A stretch of 21,179 bases of DNA, from IMG/VR virus record IMGVR_UViG_3300035698_016708, positions 1 through 21,179 of that record; one strand, written 5' to 3'. Made by a program: the position numbers and the translations under genes. Of the stretch, positions 19,856 through 21,179 are shown piece after piece; the first letter of the stretch is position 1; every line of letters begins with the position of its first letter. The stretch is from a virus. Under the pieces are notes generated by a model. That model worked only from the letters and a program-made list of their open reading frames with translations. It did no database searches and was not told where the DNA came from.

Positions 19856-20731
19856 TTATCCTGCTAGAGCAAATAGTCTATATCTTGCCAATATATTTTT
19901 TTGTTCTTCATTTATTTTGTTTAGAGTTAAGTTCGTCGAATATTCTAAATCCCCTTCTTTTATTTTTTGTAGGGAATTATCTCTTTTAGAAGAATTATAT
20001 AATACACTACAAAATTCTATACATAACCCCTGCAAATCATTAGGAATAATATTCATGCCTCCATTATAACTTATTTGATAGTTCTGATTTCCCTTTGTAA
20101 AAATAGAATTCATAAATATAGTTCCACTTTCAGAATAATAAATATAATAGTCAGAATTGATAGTAGTCCAACCATTCACAGCACTTCCACAACTAATTGA
20201 AGTAATACTGTTAATAGGAATTTGTTTGACAGTCAAATATTGTGTTGATGTTCCGTCTATGAATTCTTCATAATCATTTTCAAAAAAGTTTCTGTTGCAC
20301 CACTTTGAAATTCTATCAGTCATTATATCAATACAAAGAGATAACAACGCATCATTAGTAGTATCGCTTGGATTATCTGCTAAATGTAAAAATGCTTTTA
20401 AATCTGATAAAGAACATAATCTATTACCAGTCGCAGATAAAGTTGAACCTCCTTCAGTGAAAGTTGTGGTATTGATGGTAAAATGCTGGGGGACTGCATC
20501 AGTATGTGTAAATAAAAGTCCCAGTGTTTCAGCGTTTACTTCTTCCGCAGTCAAATCAATAGAATATTGACCATTCCCTTTATGAACAGCAGAATTAGTT
20601 AATGAGGCCTGTGTTCCATCATCTTTAGTAATGTGACAATTTACTGTTCCAGAAGTGATAGCACTACCAGTATTTTTATTTACAAGTGCAAATGTAAATC
20701 CATCAATCGCTAAATTTTTAGTATATGACAT
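19856..20731 (-). CDS. Head-tail connector (gp6-like) with N-terminal Ig/carbohydrate-binding-like domain
   Basis: 291 residues, ATG 20731 after AAGGA. Residues 105-285 are a gp6-like connector: LCSLSDLKAFLHLADNPSDT (phage QLRG/gp6 pattern), CIDIMTDRISKWCNRNF, then a beta section Y-L-T-V-K-Q-I-P-I-N-S-I-T-S-I and a final helix. Residues 1-95 are an extra beta-sandwich (GFTFALVNKNTGSAITSGTV, HKGNGQYSIDLTAEEVNAET, GLLFTHTDAVPQHFTINT) like the BppU/Ig-type domains found on phage surface proteins. gp6-type connectors are usually about 100-190 residues, so the fusion explains the size. The connector ring sits under the portal, and the extra domain could protrude outside the capsid neck. Confidence 0.82.
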   Translation of the reverse strand: MSYTKNLAIDGFTFALVNKNTGSAITSGTVNCHITKDDGTQASLTNSAVHKGNGQYSIDLTAEEVNAETLGLLFTHTDAVPQHFTINTTTFTEGGSTLSATGNRLCSLSDLKAFLHLADNPSDTTNDALLSLCIDIMTDRISKWCNRNFFENDYEEFIDGTSTQYLTVKQIPINSITSISCGSAVNGWTTINSDYYIYYSESGTIFMNSIFTKGNQNYQISYNGGMNIIPNDLQGLCIEFCSVLYNSSKRDNSLQKIKEGDLEYSTNLTLNKINEEQKNILARYRLFALAG

Positions 20732-20742
20732 TTTAATATTCC

Positions 20743-21179
20743 TTATTCGTAAAGATAATTTACTTTAACCCACCAAGGCTTGAATGCAGGTGCGTCGCTT
20801 GAACTACTACTGCTTATAGAACTTGAACTTGAACTAATAGAACTACTTGAACTTGAACTACTTATAGAACTTGAACTACTTGAAGAACTTAAGCTACTTG
20901 AACTCGAAGAGCTAACAGAACTTGAACTTGAACTTATTGAACTACTTGAACTTGAACTTATACTACTTGAACTAGAACTTATTGAACTGCTACTTGAAGA
21001 ACTTACAGAACTACTACTTGAAGAACTCACAGAACTACTACTTGAAGAACTTAAACTACTTGAACTACTACTCAAACTACTTGAACTAGAACTTATTGAA
21101 CTACTTGAACTACTACTTATTGAACTACTTGAACTCACAGAACTACTACTTGAAGAACTTAAACTACTTGAACTACTAC
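20743..21179 (-). CDS. C-terminal part of a serine-rich virion-associated protein (5' end outside window)
   Basis: 145 codons visible; the frame stays open to the right edge, so the true start is outside the window. Everything up to about position 20797 is Ser with single Ile, Leu or Val every 6-8 residues; the final 17 residues are DAPAFKPWWVKVNYLYE. The gene sits upstream of the connector, where capsid, decoration or capsid-fibre genes lie. The C-terminal Trp pair could dock the flexible chain on the head or neck. Composition strongly resembles the linker of the protein at 12122-13720. Confidence 0.7.
   Translation of the reverse strand, partial: SSSSSLSSSSSSSVSSSSSISSSSSSSISSSSSSLSSSSSSLSSSSSSSVSSSSSSSVSSSSSSSISSSSSSISSSSSSSISSSSSSVSSSSSSSLSSSSSSSSISSSSSSSSISSSSSSISSSSSSDAPAFKPWWVKVNYLYE
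20797..21179 (-). repeat. Serine-codon low-complexity repeat tract 2
   Basis: About 380 bases of the same degenerate serine-codon pattern as at 12464-13096 (units like TCAAGTAGTAGTTCT). It continues to the window edge. Two long, near-identical, same-strand tracts about 7.7 kb apart could recombine or misassemble. Confidence 0.8.

Noticed and set aside
1-21179. Genome-wide UGA-to-Trp recoding (genetic code 4)
   Set aside because: UGA is used as a normal stop in ATGA overlaps at 11876-11879 and 19089-19092, and all visible Trp codons in long genes, including both methyltransferases, are TGG. Only selective read-through or mutation remains plausible.

Overview
The window is a strongly AT-rich piece of a tailed bacteriophage genome with siphovirus-like architecture. 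It holds a head-tail connector and tail morphogenesis cluster, a tape measure, two integrases, an attachment site, an early region with a probable ssDNA-binding protein, and an accessory module with DNA methyltransferases. The host cannot be read directly. The integrase N-termini (a 'GL-x-x-x-x-G-x-Y-Y-P' element followed by an 'F-R-x-W' element) and a zinc-ribbon membrane protein resemble proteins I associate with Planctomycetes and other PVC bacteria; that assignment is tentative. The attachment core has phage-like arm repeats on both sides, so this looks like attP in a free or circular phage genome, not an integrated prophage end.

Layout, left to right. 1-561, minus strand: the start of an unknown gene, a block of three 20-bp direct repeats, and a small ribbon-helix-helix (RHH) protein. 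562-971: mostly non-coding, with hairpins. 972-2529, plus strand: a second RHH protein, a probable ssDNA-binding protein, a small protein with a RelB/DinJ-antitoxin-like tail, and several tiny proteins. 2506-5317, minus strand: two tandem tyrosine recombinases. 5340-5535: attP, consisting of a tRNA 3' end and six TTCTAC arm motifs. 5617-8854, plus strand: a promoter-led accessory module of a DUF3102-like/beta-class methyltransferase, an unknown protein, a gamma-class methyltransferase and a zinc-ribbon membrane protein. 8855-9105: a convergent intergenic region with hairpins. 9106-21179, minus strand: the late operon, transcribed right to left, running from a Ser-rich protein through connector, head closure, gp10-like, tail completion, three tail-tube paralogues, frameshifted tail chaperones, tape measure, tail-tip candidates and a second Ser-rich protein to a beta-helix spike and a terminal FN3-like protein.

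The genes fit a temperate life cycle. After recombination at attP, the integrases would lie downstream of the rebuilt tRNA, and the methyltransferase module would sit at the opposite prophage end, next to the tail-fibre end of the late operon. That is where cargo genes are usually found.

The most unusual features are in-frame UGA codons. Both methyltransferase genes are interrupted by one, and in one case it replaces the expected Trp of the catalytic NPPW motif. Two late structural genes are also separated only by an in-frame UGA. Elsewhere UGA is an ordinary stop (in ATGA overlaps) and Trp is UGG, so whole-genome recoding is unlikely. Decay, sequencing error or selective read-through remain open.
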